Assembly: GCF_013375555.1 (NCBI RefSeq)
Contig: NZ_JABXWB010000004.1
Span: 106,769 to 170,768, forward strand
DNA from: Sphingobium sp. EM0848
GTDB taxonomy: Bacteria > Pseudomonadota > Alphaproteobacteria > Sphingomonadales > Sphingomonadaceae
DNA: 64,000 nucleotides
Direction of reading: 5' to 3'
The position numbers were made by a program, and so were the translations under genes. The notes below the pieces were generated by a model. That model was given only the letters and a program-made list of their open reading frames with translations, searched no databases and was not told the origin of the DNA. Positions 56,243 through 64,000 of this stretch are shown piece after piece (the stretch's first letter is position 1; each line of letters begins with the position of its first letter).

Positions 56243-58111
56243 ATGACTTCAGCAGTTCAAAAACCGGCGTATGAAACCGAGGTTCTGATCATCGGCACCG
56301 GGCCGGCAGGCGGCACCATGGCCTTGGCTCTGGCCAAAGCGGGCATTCGCACGGTGATCGCCAACCGCTATGGCTGGACCTGCCGGACACCCCGCGCTCA
56401 TATCACCAACCCTCGGGCGATGGAAATTTTTCATGACCTCGGTGTGATCGATGACGTCAATCTCTACGCGTCGCCTAACGAGTTGATGGGCGAAAACGTG
56501 ATGTGCCAGAGCCTTGCGGGCGAAGAGTTCGGCCGCCTGCGTACCTGGGGCCATGAGCCCGGCCGCCGCTTCAACTATGCCCTTGGGACCCCGGAAGTCT
56601 TCGTCGATCTGCCGCAGAACTATCTGGAAAAAATTCTACTGGGTGCCGCTGCACACAAGGGTGCGGAGGTGTTGCTTCACACCGAATTCGTCAAGTTTGA
56701 TCAGGATGATGAGGGCGTTACCTCGGTCCTGCGCAATCGGCTGACGGGTGAAGAGTACTCGGTGCGATCAAAGTATCTCGTCGGCGCTGACGGCGCGCGG
56801 TCGGCGATCGCGAAACAGCTGAATCTGCCCTTCAAGGGCGATATGGATAAGCTGGGCGCGACCAATATCGTTTTCACGGCCGATCTGACTAAGTATGTCG
56901 AGCATCGCCCAAGCTCGCTCTACTGGATGTTCACACCCGGAGAAGCACCGGGCGGGTTGATGATGGGGGCCCTGCGGATGGTTCGCCCATGGACCCGCTG
57001 GCTGGCAACGACGTTTTTCGACATCAACAATCCGCCCGTGATTGATCATGTCGAAGCACGCCGACTCATGCACAGGTTGATCGGTGACGACAGCATCGAC
57101 GTTCAGATTGAATCGGTGTCGTTGTGGGCATTCAATGAATGCTGGGCGACCCGGTTTCACCAGGGCCGTGTGTTCTGTGCCGGAGACGCGGTACACCGCC
57201 ACCCGCCACTGAAGGGTCTGGGTTCGAACACCTCGGTTCAGGACAGCTACAATTTGGCTTGGAAACTCGTCCATGTCCTTAAGGGAATGGCCACTCCGGC
57301 GCTGCTGGAAAGCTATTCGCAGGAACGCGTGCCCGTGGCCGAAGAGTTTGTTCCTGCCGCCTTTGGCGCGATGAAATATTACGACCAGGTTGTAGCCGCA
57401 CTCAATCCTACCTTGTCCGACGATCCCGCCGTGTCCTCTGCCAGCTTTGAAATGCTCAAGGGCGAAAGTGCTGACCTGTCTGCGCGGCGACAACTGCTTC
57501 GGGAGGCTGTCGCCGACACCTACCGGACGTATGACTGCCCTGGAATCGAGATGAACCAGCGGTATCAGAGCTGCGCAGTGGTGACGCCTGAAGGCGAGAC
57601 TGCGCCGCCCTTCTCGCAAGATGCCGAGATTTACTATCAGCCCACCAGCTTCCCGGGCGCTCGCTTGCCCCATGCATGGCTGTTCAAGGACGGATCGAAG
57701 ATCTCGTCACTCTATGTATGCGGTGGCGGTGAATTTACGTTGCTCACTGGCAACAGCGGGGCCGGATGGCGTGCAATTGCCAAAGCTGTGTCAGACAAAC
57801 TGGGCGTGCCCATCAAGGTTGTGACCATTGGTCTGGGGCAGGATTATCAGGACCACTATGGCGATTATGCCCGCATCAGCGAGGTCGATGAAAGCGGCGC
57901 GCTGCTGGTACGGCCCGACGTCTATATCGGGTGGCGCGCTGGTTCGCTGACGGAAACGGCAGCAGTTGACCTTGAAGCCGCTTTTTCCACCATTCTGGGG
58001 CGAGGGGCATCCGGACATGGAGAGCTGAAGGCCAGTGGAGCTATCCAACCCTCGAAGAAATTCGATGAAATGGACAATGCCCTCACGGCAAAATTCACGC
58101 CGGCTTCTTAA
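56243..58111 (+). CDS. TfdB-like FAD phenol hydroxylase
   Basis: 622-residue class A flavin monooxygenase. The FAD motif is VLIIGTGPAGGTMA (about 14-27), the DG motif is VGADGARSAIAKQ and the second FAD motif GRVFCAGDAVHRHPP is followed by GLGSNTSVQDSYNLAWKL. The opening (TPRAHITNPRAMEIFHDLGV) and LYWMFTPGEAPGG closely follow 2,4-dichlorophenol 6-monooxygenase rather than MhpA. A C-terminal thioredoxin-like domain completes it. It would ortho-hydroxylate a substituted phenol to a catechol using NAD(P)H. Confidence 0.88.
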   Translation: MTSAVQKPAYETEVLIIGTGPAGGTMALALAKAGIRTVIANRYGWTCRTPRAHITNPRAMEIFHDLGVIDDVNLYASPNELMGENVMCQSLAGEEFGRLRTWGHEPGRRFNYALGTPEVFVDLPQNYLEKILLGAAAHKGAEVLLHTEFVKFDQDDEGVTSVLRNRLTGEEYSVRSKYLVGADGARSAIAKQLNLPFKGDMDKLGATNIVFTADLTKYVEHRPSSLYWMFTPGEAPGGLMMGALRMVRPWTRWLATTFFDINNPPVIDHVEARRLMHRLIGDDSIDVQIESVSLWAFNECWATRFHQGRVFCAGDAVHRHPPLKGLGSNTSVQDSYNLAWKLVHVLKGMATPALLESYSQERVPVAEEFVPAAFGAMKYYDQVVAALNPTLSDDPAVSSASFEMLKGESADLSARRQLLREAVADTYRTYDCPGIEMNQRYQSCAVVTPEGETAPPFSQDAEIYYQPTSFPGARLPHAWLFKDGSKISSLYVCGGGEFTLLTGNSGAGWRAIAKAVSDKLGVPIKVVTIGLGQDYQDHYGDYARISEVDESGALLVRPDVYIGWRAGSLTETAAVDLEAAFSTILGRGASGHGELKASGAIQPSKKFDEMDNALTAKFTPAS

Positions 58112-58352
58112 GGCAATGAGATGAGCGCGAAAGGTGTTGTGGCACGGCAGGTGCCGCGACGCAGGGGCCGGCAATTTTACGCGGCTAGATCAAGACGGGC
58201 TTCGGCTTCGGTCAGTTTCTAACAACCCGGCCGCCCCGCGCAACTGTGGCGCAATGCGGGGCGGTCGAGGCTGGATCGAACAGCTGATCGGCGTGGTTCT
58301 TCGAAAGGGCCAGCGGTCGATACGCCAAGCAAGCTGAACAACGGGAACTGAA

Positions 58353-59333
58353 ATGCGGACTGCACAGTATGGCGAAATCGGCGAAGCGGCGGATGTCCTC
58401 GATATTGTGGACTGCCCGCATCCTGTAACGGGCCCTGGCGAAGTTCGGGTCAGGGTAAAGGCGTCCGGGGTAAATCCGTCCGACGTCAAAATCAGAAGCG
58501 GACATATTCCTTCGCCTTGGGGATTTCCACGCACCCCACACAGCGACGGCGCTGGCGTGATTGATGCTGTCGGCGAAGGCGTCGATCCTGCCCGGATTGG
58601 CGAGCGTGTGTGGATTTTCAATGCTGCGTGGGGCCGCACCACTGGAACCGCAGGCGAATATGTCGTTGTGCCGGAGAATTTCACCGCACCGCTGCACGAC
58701 GATATCTCGTTCGAAATCGGCGCTTGCCTAGGCATCCCTGCATCGACAGCTCTGCACGCACTCACCTTAAATGGGGATATTCGGGGGAAAACCGTTCTGG
58801 TCGCGGGTGGCGCCGGCGCCGTTGGCCATTACGCCGTCCAGTTTGCGCGGCAACTCGGCGCAGCCAGGATATTGGCCACGGTCAGCAGTTCGGAGAAGGC
58901 CGAATTGGCGAGGCTGGCCGGAGCGGATCGGGTTATAAACTATCGCACAGAAGGCACCTTGCAGGTCATCATGGACGCCACAAGCGGCGCGGGTGTTGAC
59001 CTGATTGTCGAGGTCGATCTCTCGGTCAACGTCGATCTCGATGTTGCGGCATTGGCAAAAGAGGGGCGCCTTGTCGCGTATGGCAGCTCGGAACGGGAGT
59101 TCAAGATGCCGTTCTCGAAGTCCATCCTGAAGAATATCGGGTTTGATTTCTTCATCCTCTATCATTTGCCGCAAGCGCGACGTCACGAGATTTGCCAGGG
59201 CGTGAATGACCTCATCGCTCAGGGAAATATCGTCCACAATATCGCCGAAGTGTTGCCACTGCATTCGATCGTCAAAGCGCACGAACGGGTCGAGTCTGGC
59301 AGTGCCATCGGCAATATCGTTCTTGCGGTCTGA
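58353..59333 (+). CDS. quinone-oxidoreductase-type MDR dehydrogenase
   Basis: 326 residues of the medium-chain reductase superfamily without catalytic zinc cysteines. The NADPH site is VLVAGGAGAVGHYAVQFARQLGA (about 145-168), preceded by the N-terminal GroES-like GEVRVRVKASGVNPSDVK. It is similar to NADPH:quinone oxidoreductases and enoyl reductases. It could reduce a quinone formed by over-oxidation of the catechol, or an enal or ketone intermediate. A 241 bp gap separates it from the monooxygenase gene; GGGAAC precedes the ATG. Confidence 0.82.
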   Translation: MRTAQYGEIGEAADVLDIVDCPHPVTGPGEVRVRVKASGVNPSDVKIRSGHIPSPWGFPRTPHSDGAGVIDAVGEGVDPARIGERVWIFNAAWGRTTGTAGEYVVVPENFTAPLHDDISFEIGACLGIPASTALHALTLNGDIRGKTVLVAGGAGAVGHYAVQFARQLGAARILATVSSSEKAELARLAGADRVINYRTEGTLQVIMDATSGAGVDLIVEVDLSVNVDLDVAALAKEGRLVAYGSSEREFKMPFSKSILKNIGFDFFILYHLPQARRHEICQGVNDLIAQGNIVHNIAEVLPLHSIVKAHERVESGSAIGNIVLAV

Positions 59334-59349
59334 GGGCGGGAGCGCGAGC

Positions 59350-61275
59350 ATGTCAAACTATCGCACAACCTATGATGAGTGGATGGCCGATCCCCTGAGC
59401 TTCTGGGCGGCGGCTGCCACTGCAGTGGATTGGATCGCAACGCCAACAGAGAGCGTCGTTGATCCACAAGGATTGGCCAGTTGGTTTGCCGATGGAACGT
59501 GCAACGTCTGCTGGAATGCGGTCGATCGGCACGTCGTTGCCGGGCGGGGTGACGAAGCCGCGCTGATTTATGACAGCGCCATTCTCGGCATCAGCAAGAC
59601 ACTGACCTTTTCGCAGTTGCTGGACGCGGTCGAACTGTTTTCGTCGGTGCTGCGCAGCCATGGCGTAGCGAAGGGCGACCGGGTCATCATCTATATGCCG
59701 ATGATCCCCGAAGCAGTCATCGCGATGCTGGCTTGCGCGCGTCTGGGAGCGGTCCATTCGGTTGTCTTCGGCGGCTTTGCTGCGCACGAATTGACAGTTC
59801 GCATCGATGATGCCGAACCCAAAGTTGTCGTTTCGGCATCGTGCGGATTGGAGCCGAACCGGATAATTGCGTACAAACCACTGCTCGACGAAGCCATAGC
59901 AAATAGTCGCCATAAGCCCGAGGCGGTAATCGTCCTCCAGCGGCCGCAGCTTTTTTGCGAACTACGCCCTGAACGTGATTACGATTGGAATGCCGAGTGG
60001 AGTGCCGCGATTACTCGTGGCGACAGGCCGGAATGTGTCGAAGTGCGAAGCACCGATCCGCTCTATATCCTCTACACGTCCGGTACGACCGGCAAGCCAA
60101 AGGGCGTTGTTAGGCAACAGGGCGGCTATATGGTCGCCCTGGTTTGGTCGATGAAGAATGTCTTCGGCATCGGTGCAGGCGATGTCTACTGGGCCGCATC
60201 CGATCTCGGCTGGGTCGTGGGACATTCCTATATTACCTACGGCCCGTTGCTTGCCGGATGCGCCACCGTCATCTTTGAAGGAAAGCCTGTCGGCACGCCC
60301 GATGCGAGCACCTTCTGGCGCGTGATATCGCAGCACAAGGTGAATTTGCTGTTCACGGCCCCAACGGCCCTGCGCGCAATTCGCAAGGAAGACGCAGGCG
60401 GCGTGCTGCCACAGAAATTCGATCTGTCTTCGCTGCGTGCGATTTATATCGGCGGAGAGCGGGGCGATCCAAGCGTCATCAAATGGGCAGAATCTGCGCT
60501 GGACGTTCCGGTGCTGGATAACTGGTGGCAGACCGAGACCGGTTGGCCGATGACTGCCAATCCGACCGGATTGGGAACAATCGAAGTCAAGTACGGATCG
60601 GCGGCCGTGCCGATGCCTGGCTATGATATCCAGATACTCGATGCAGAAGGCGAACCCGCTCCTATTGGAGAAACCGGATCGATTGCTGTCAAACTGCCCC
60701 TGCCGCCTGGTGCCCTGCAGACACTCTGGAACAACCATGGCGGCTTTGAGGAATCATACCTCACTGAATTTCCCGGATATTACAAGACAGGCGATGCTGG
60801 TTACATCGATCAAGACGGCTATGTCTTCATCATGAGCCGGACCGACGACATCATCAATGTCGCGGGCCATCGGCTGTCGACCGGTTCGATCGAAGAAGCG
60901 ATTTCGACGGTCGATCAAATCGCGGAATGTGCTGTTGTCGGAGTTGCCGACGGCATCAAAGGCGAAGTTCCGCTTGTACTCTTCGTTGTTTCAGATGGCG
61001 CTTCTGCGAAATCAGCCGAAATTTCCGCCATGGCAACATCTGCTGTTCGAAGCCGAATTGGATCAATCGCTACTCCGAAGATCATTCTGTCGATTTCGCG
61101 ACTGCCCAAGACCAGATCGGGCAAGATTCTGCGCAGCACGATCCGGAAAATCGCGAATGGCGAACCATGGACCATGCCTCCGACAATCGAGGATCCGTCG
61201 GTCCTCGATGAGGTTTCTGCGGCCCTGGCCGGAGTGGGATTGCCAGAGAAATTGGGAACTGAGGGAGAAATCTGA
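59350..61275 (+). CDS. propionyl-CoA-synthetase-like acyl-CoA ligase
   Basis: 641 residues, adenylate-forming family. The P-loop is YILYTSGTTGKPKGVVRQ (about 238-255), WWQTETGWPM is the A5 motif, YYKTGDAGYIDQDGY is A7 and PKTRSGKILRSTIRKI carries the catalytic Lys. The acetyl/propionyl-CoA synthetase branch (PrpE) fits best, so a short acid released by the hydrolase is the likely substrate. ATG at 59350, 17 bp after the preceding stop. The extradiol gene starts within its stop codon. Confidence 0.88.
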   Translation: MSNYRTTYDEWMADPLSFWAAAATAVDWIATPTESVVDPQGLASWFADGTCNVCWNAVDRHVVAGRGDEAALIYDSAILGISKTLTFSQLLDAVELFSSVLRSHGVAKGDRVIIYMPMIPEAVIAMLACARLGAVHSVVFGGFAAHELTVRIDDAEPKVVVSASCGLEPNRIIAYKPLLDEAIANSRHKPEAVIVLQRPQLFCELRPERDYDWNAEWSAAITRGDRPECVEVRSTDPLYILYTSGTTGKPKGVVRQQGGYMVALVWSMKNVFGIGAGDVYWAASDLGWVVGHSYITYGPLLAGCATVIFEGKPVGTPDASTFWRVISQHKVNLLFTAPTALRAIRKEDAGGVLPQKFDLSSLRAIYIGGERGDPSVIKWAESALDVPVLDNWWQTETGWPMTANPTGLGTIEVKYGSAAVPMPGYDIQILDAEGEPAPIGETGSIAVKLPLPPGALQTLWNNHGGFEESYLTEFPGYYKTGDAGYIDQDGYVFIMSRTDDIINVAGHRLSTGSIEEAISTVDQIAECAVVGVADGIKGEVPLVLFVVSDGASAKSAEISAMATSAVRSRIGSIATPKIILSISRLPKTRSGKILRSTIRKIANGEPWTMPPTIEDPSVLDEVSAALAGVGLPEKLGTEGEI

Positions 61276-62150
61276 TGACTGTTGATCGCCTTGGCTATCT
61301 TGGCTTCGACGCGTCCGATGTCGATGCGTGGAGCAGATATGCGAACAATACGCTCGGCATGATGACGGCGGCGAAGGGCAAGGACTCCGACCGCTACAGG
61401 CTGGATTCGCGCGCGTGGCGGCTTGCTGTGCACCGCGGTGAAGCGGATGACATTTCCTATGCCGGGTTCGAAGCTGCCGATGCCGCAGCATTCAATTCCA
61501 CTGCAGAGCGCTTGCGGCAGATGGGCTATCAAGTGACGAACGAACCTGACGATCTCAAAGCGGATCGCGGCGTGATCGACCTGGTGTCGGTCATCGATCC
61601 ATCGGGTGTAAGGATCGAGGTCTATTATGGCGCCACGGAATTGTTCGAAGTTCCGTTTGTGTCTCCCGTCGGTGTTTCGTCATTTGTTACCGGTGAGCAG
61701 GGATTTGGCCATATCGTTCTAGCCACGCCCGACCTCGAAAAATCGATGGAATTCTACGTTGCTGGTCTCGGGATGGAGCTTTCCGACATCATCGACTGGG
61801 ATCTCGGACCCGGCGGTAAGCACAAGCTTCACTTCTTCAACTGCAACCGACGGCATCACAGCCTGGCTTTGCTGCCTGCCCCGGCCCCCAAACACATTCA
61901 TCATTTCATGATCGAGTCTGCTTCGCTTGATGATGTTGGTCGAGCGATTGACCGTATGGAGCGCGACTCTCGAATTCTCCTGACATTTGGTCGTCATACG
62001 AACGATCACATGTATTCCTTCTATGGGATCACCCCTTCCGGTTTCGCGGTCGAGTTCGGCTGCGGACCGCGCGACGTTGATCGCTCCTGGTCGGTCGTTC
62101 GATATGACAGCATCAGCATGTGGGGTCACAAGTTCATTTCCCCTGAGTGA
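61275..62150 (+). CDS. extradiol (meta-cleaving) catechol dioxygenase, two-domain type I
   Basis: 291 residues with two vicinal-oxygen-chelate modules. Ferrous ligands fall at His146 (GFGHIVLAT), His210 (IHHFMIE) and Glu260 (FAVEFGCG), and His195, His241 and Tyr250 are also present. These are the same numbers as in biphenyl-degrading BphC, indicating a colinear 2,3-dihydroxybiphenyl-type enzyme. It should accept 3-substituted or bulky catechols and cleave next to the substituent. ATG overlaps the acyl-CoA ligase stop (TGATG). Confidence 0.93.
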   Translation: MTVDRLGYLGFDASDVDAWSRYANNTLGMMTAAKGKDSDRYRLDSRAWRLAVHRGEADDISYAGFEAADAAAFNSTAERLRQMGYQVTNEPDDLKADRGVIDLVSVIDPSGVRIEVYYGATELFEVPFVSPVGVSSFVTGEQGFGHIVLATPDLEKSMEFYVAGLGMELSDIIDWDLGPGGKHKLHFFNCNRRHHSLALLPAPAPKHIHHFMIESASLDDVGRAIDRMERDSRILLTFGRHTNDHMYSFYGITPSGFAVEFGCGPRDVDRSWSVVRYDSISMWGHKFISPE

Positions 62151-62191
62151 CTGTTCCAAACCAAACACATGAATTTTGAGGAATAAATCTC

Positions 62192-63064
62192 ATGGGAAGC
62201 ATTGCAACTGCAGGGACTGATAACCCTGAAATATCCAAGTCAGTGATCGCCGCTGGCATTCGCACCAATTATCACGATGTGGGAGAAGGCTCTCCGGTCG
62301 TATTCATCCACGGGTCTGGTCCGGGTGTTTCTGCCTGGGCAAACTGGCGGATGATATTGCCAAAAATCTCGCAGCAGAACCGTGCAATCGCCCCGGACAT
62401 GGTCGGCTTCGGCTTCACGGATCGTCCGGAAAACTTCAAATACGGTGTTGAAGCTTGGGTTCAACATCTTCTGGGCTTTCTCGACGCCCTCGGCCTCGAT
62501 CAGGTTGATCTTGTCGGCAACTCGTTTGGCGGCGCACTATCGCTGGCTGCAGCGATCCGTCATCCTGATCGGTTCCGGCGCTTGGTGCTGATGGGCAGCG
62601 GCGGCATCAAAGGGTCAATCTTGCCAGGGCTCGATGAAGTGTGGGGCTACACGCCCTCGCTTGAGAACATGCGCCGCATGCTCGACATTTTCGCATACAA
62701 CCGCGATCTTGTAACCGACGAACTCGCCCAGATCCGCTATGAGGCGAGTATTCGGCCCGGTTTCCAGGAATCCTACAGTCAGATGTTCCCGGCCCCACGC
62801 CAACGCTGGTTTGACTCGTTGGCATGTCAGGAAGACGACCTGCGCAAACTTCCCCATCAGACCCTGATTGTTCACGGCCGTGAGGATCGGGTCATCCGTG
62901 TGGAGGATGCCTATCGCATGGCAAGCCTGATCCGGCGCGCGCAACTGCATGTCTTCGGGGAATGCGGACATTGGACTCAGATCGAGCGGTCCAGTCGATT
63001 TGTTCAACTGGTTGGCAATTTCCTGGCCGAAGCTGCTTCAAGCGAACCCATTCCGCTGAGCTAA
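62192..63064 (+). CDS. dmpD: 2-hydroxymuconic-semialdehyde-hydrolase-like C-C hydrolase (DmpD/XylF)
   Basis: 290 residues. HGSGPGVSAWANWR, APDMVGFGFTDRP, VDLVGNSFGGALSLAAAIRHP (nucleophile Ser), GLDEVWGYTPSLENMR, MFPAPRQRWFDSLA and LHVFGECGHWTQIERSSRF (base His) follow DmpD/XylF nearly step by step. It would hydrolyse the ring-fission product to 2-hydroxypenta-2,4-dienoate and a short carboxylic acid. GAGGA precedes the ATG. A strong hairpin follows its stop. Confidence 0.93.
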   Translation: MGSIATAGTDNPEISKSVIAAGIRTNYHDVGEGSPVVFIHGSGPGVSAWANWRMILPKISQQNRAIAPDMVGFGFTDRPENFKYGVEAWVQHLLGFLDALGLDQVDLVGNSFGGALSLAAAIRHPDRFRRLVLMGSGGIKGSILPGLDEVWGYTPSLENMRRMLDIFAYNRDLVTDELAQIRYEASIRPGFQESYSQMFPAPRQRWFDSLACQEDDLRKLPHQTLIVHGREDRVIRVEDAYRMASLIRRAQLHVFGECGHWTQIERSSRFVQLVGNFLAEAASSEPIPLS

Positions 63065-63078
63065 GGCGCGATAGTTCG

Positions 63079-63117
63079 TTCAATCGGAGACGCCTCAAGG
63101 CGGCGTCTCCGATTGAA
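63079..63117 (+). terminator. hairpin after the hydrolase gene
   Basis: A perfect 16 bp stem (arms 63079-63094 and 63102-63117, TTCAATCGGAGACGCC and its complement) with a 7-base loop, 14 bp after the stop. No T-run follows. It could be a terminator or a 3' end protector; the hydratase gene 95 bp on may have its own promoter. Confidence 0.7.
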
Positions 63118-63212
63118 TATGCAGCCTTACGCGCGGCCCGAACGAGACCAGCATCATTGCGGATCGGCACAGCCAGGCAGGCCAGACCGTTGGCGACTAG
63201 AAAGAGAGAACC

Positions 63213-63998
63213 ATGCTCAAGCCAGATTATGAAGAGCTCGCAAGGCGACTGCGCGACGCCTACACCGGCGAGACGCTACCGCCGCTGCGCGAGTGGCTGG
63301 AGCCGACCGATGCGGCCGGGGCCTATGCGGTCCAGGCGATCAACACAAGTTTCTGGGAAAGCCAGGGCCGCGGCATCGTTGGCCGTAAGGCTGGCCTGAC
63401 TGCCGAGGCCGTGCAGAAGCAGCTTGGCGTCGACCAGCCCGATTTCGGTGTCCTGTTTGACGACATGCAGATTGCGGACGGCGGTAATCTTGATCCGGCG
63501 CGCTGCATCCAGGCCAAGGCCGAAGCGGAAATAGCCTTTGTTCTGGGCGCGGACCTGCCATCGGCTGACACCACGGCAGAGCAGGTCGCGGCGGCGGTCG
63601 CCTCGGTCCATGCGGCGATCGAGATTGTCGACAGCCGCATTGCCGACTGGAAGATCACCTTTGCCGATACCGTCGCCGACAACGGCTCTTCGGCGTTCTT
63701 CGTCCTGTCCGATCAGGGCCTACCTCTGGCTGGTCTCGATTTGGAGGGTGCGGCCATGACCATGACGCTCAACGGCAACGTGGCCTCGTCCGGGATCGGT
63801 TCGGCGGCGCTGGGCAATCCGCTCAACGCGGCGGCCTGGCTGGCCCGCACTCTGGCAGCAGGCGGCGACCCGCTGAAGGCTGGCGACATTCTGCTGGCCG
63901 GCGCCCTCGGCCCGATGGTGGTGCTGAACGCCGGAGACGAGGTTCGCACTGATGTCGCCGGCATCGGCACCTGTTCCTTCTCGTTCAACGGAGCCTGA
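63213..63998 (+). CDS. mhpD: 2-hydroxypenta-2,4-dienoate hydratase
   Basis: 261 residues, full length for the family. VGRKAGLTAEAVQKQLGVDQPDFGVLFDDM, then EAEIAFVLGADLP (metal-binding Glu pair), DSRIADWKITFADTVADNGSS and LLAGALGPMV align with MhpD/DmpE. It adds water to give 4-hydroxy-2-oxovalerate. The aldolase and acylating acetaldehyde dehydrogenase that normally follow are not in the window and may lie just beyond. Confidence 0.94.
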   Translation: MLKPDYEELARRLRDAYTGETLPPLREWLEPTDAAGAYAVQAINTSFWESQGRGIVGRKAGLTAEAVQKQLGVDQPDFGVLFDDMQIADGGNLDPARCIQAKAEAEIAFVLGADLPSADTTAEQVAAAVASVHAAIEIVDSRIADWKITFADTVADNGSSAFFVLSDQGLPLAGLDLEGAAMTMTLNGNVASSGIGSAALGNPLNAAAWLARTLAAGGDPLKAGDILLAGALGPMVVLNAGDEVRTDVAGIGTCSFSFNGA

Positions 63999-64000
63999 TT

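Overview
The window looks like an accessory replicon or genomic island of a sphingomonad (Alphaproteobacteria, Novosphingobium/Sphingobium/Sphingomonas type). This is inferred from the GC-rich coding sequence, IS6100, large TonB-dependent receptors beside catabolic genes, and the style of the aromatic pathways. It is a mosaic: roughly a third is insertion sequence, and about a dozen host genes are cut at IS boundaries.

Layout. (1) 1-4954: an IS110-type transposase stump, then two head-to-tail copies of one IS21-family element, the first truncated and the second complete. (2) 4967-11222: a cargo block with a PHP-type CehA/McbA metallohydrolase, a small secreted protein, a TonB-dependent receptor and a phospholipase C/acid phosphatase cut by a third IS21 copy. 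(3) 11223-21747: nested IS elements. IS21 copy 3 is split by two other IS21-family elements (IS-B and IS-D), IS-B is itself split by a further one (IS-C), and IS6100 cuts off the right end. (4) 21748-25428: a minus-strand sulfide/persulfide operon (BigR-type repressor, two YeeE/YedE half-transporters, TauE/SafE exporter, persulfide dioxygenase, rhodanese, truncated lgt). (5) 25617-30513: a multicopper oxidase cut by an IS3-family element, a methyltransferase with a TetR stump, and a Tn3-family remnant. (6) 30514-46227: a 14 kb segment between two matching, directly oriented IS6100-like copies. It carries one minus-strand operon catB-catC-catA-benA-benB-benD-pcaI-pcaJ-pcaD-pcaF plus a small monooxygenase-like gene, a divergent LysR regulator, a ferredoxin-type reductase, an esterase, and stumps of a tannase, a vanillyl-alcohol-oxidase-type flavoenzyme and a P-loop NTPase. 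(7) 46228-50351: two related tyrosine recombinases around a FitAB toxin-antitoxin pair, and formate dehydrogenase remnants (fdsA tail, fdsD). (8) 50760-63998: a XylR/DmpR-type sigma-54 activator divergent from a TonB receptor, followed by a phenol meta-cleavage cluster.

How the genes fit together. The ben-cat-pca operon would take benzoate to catechol, cis,cis-muconate, muconolactone, 3-oxoadipate and then succinyl-CoA plus acetyl-CoA. Every step is encoded except the dioxygenase reductase benC. A canonical ATAC-N7-GTAT CatM/BenM-type site lies in the catB/LysR gap. The 52-64 kb cluster would hydroxylate a phenol (TfdB-like), cleave the catechol in meta (BphC-numbered extradiol enzyme), hydrolyse the ring-fission product (DmpD/XylF-like), hydrate 2-hydroxypentadienoate (MhpD-like) and activate a released short acid (propionyl-CoA-synthetase-like). 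A textbook -24/-12 promoter and paired upstream palindromes tie this cluster to the sigma-54 activator. Its substrate is not known from sequence; an ortho-alkyl or ortho-aryl phenol is my inference.
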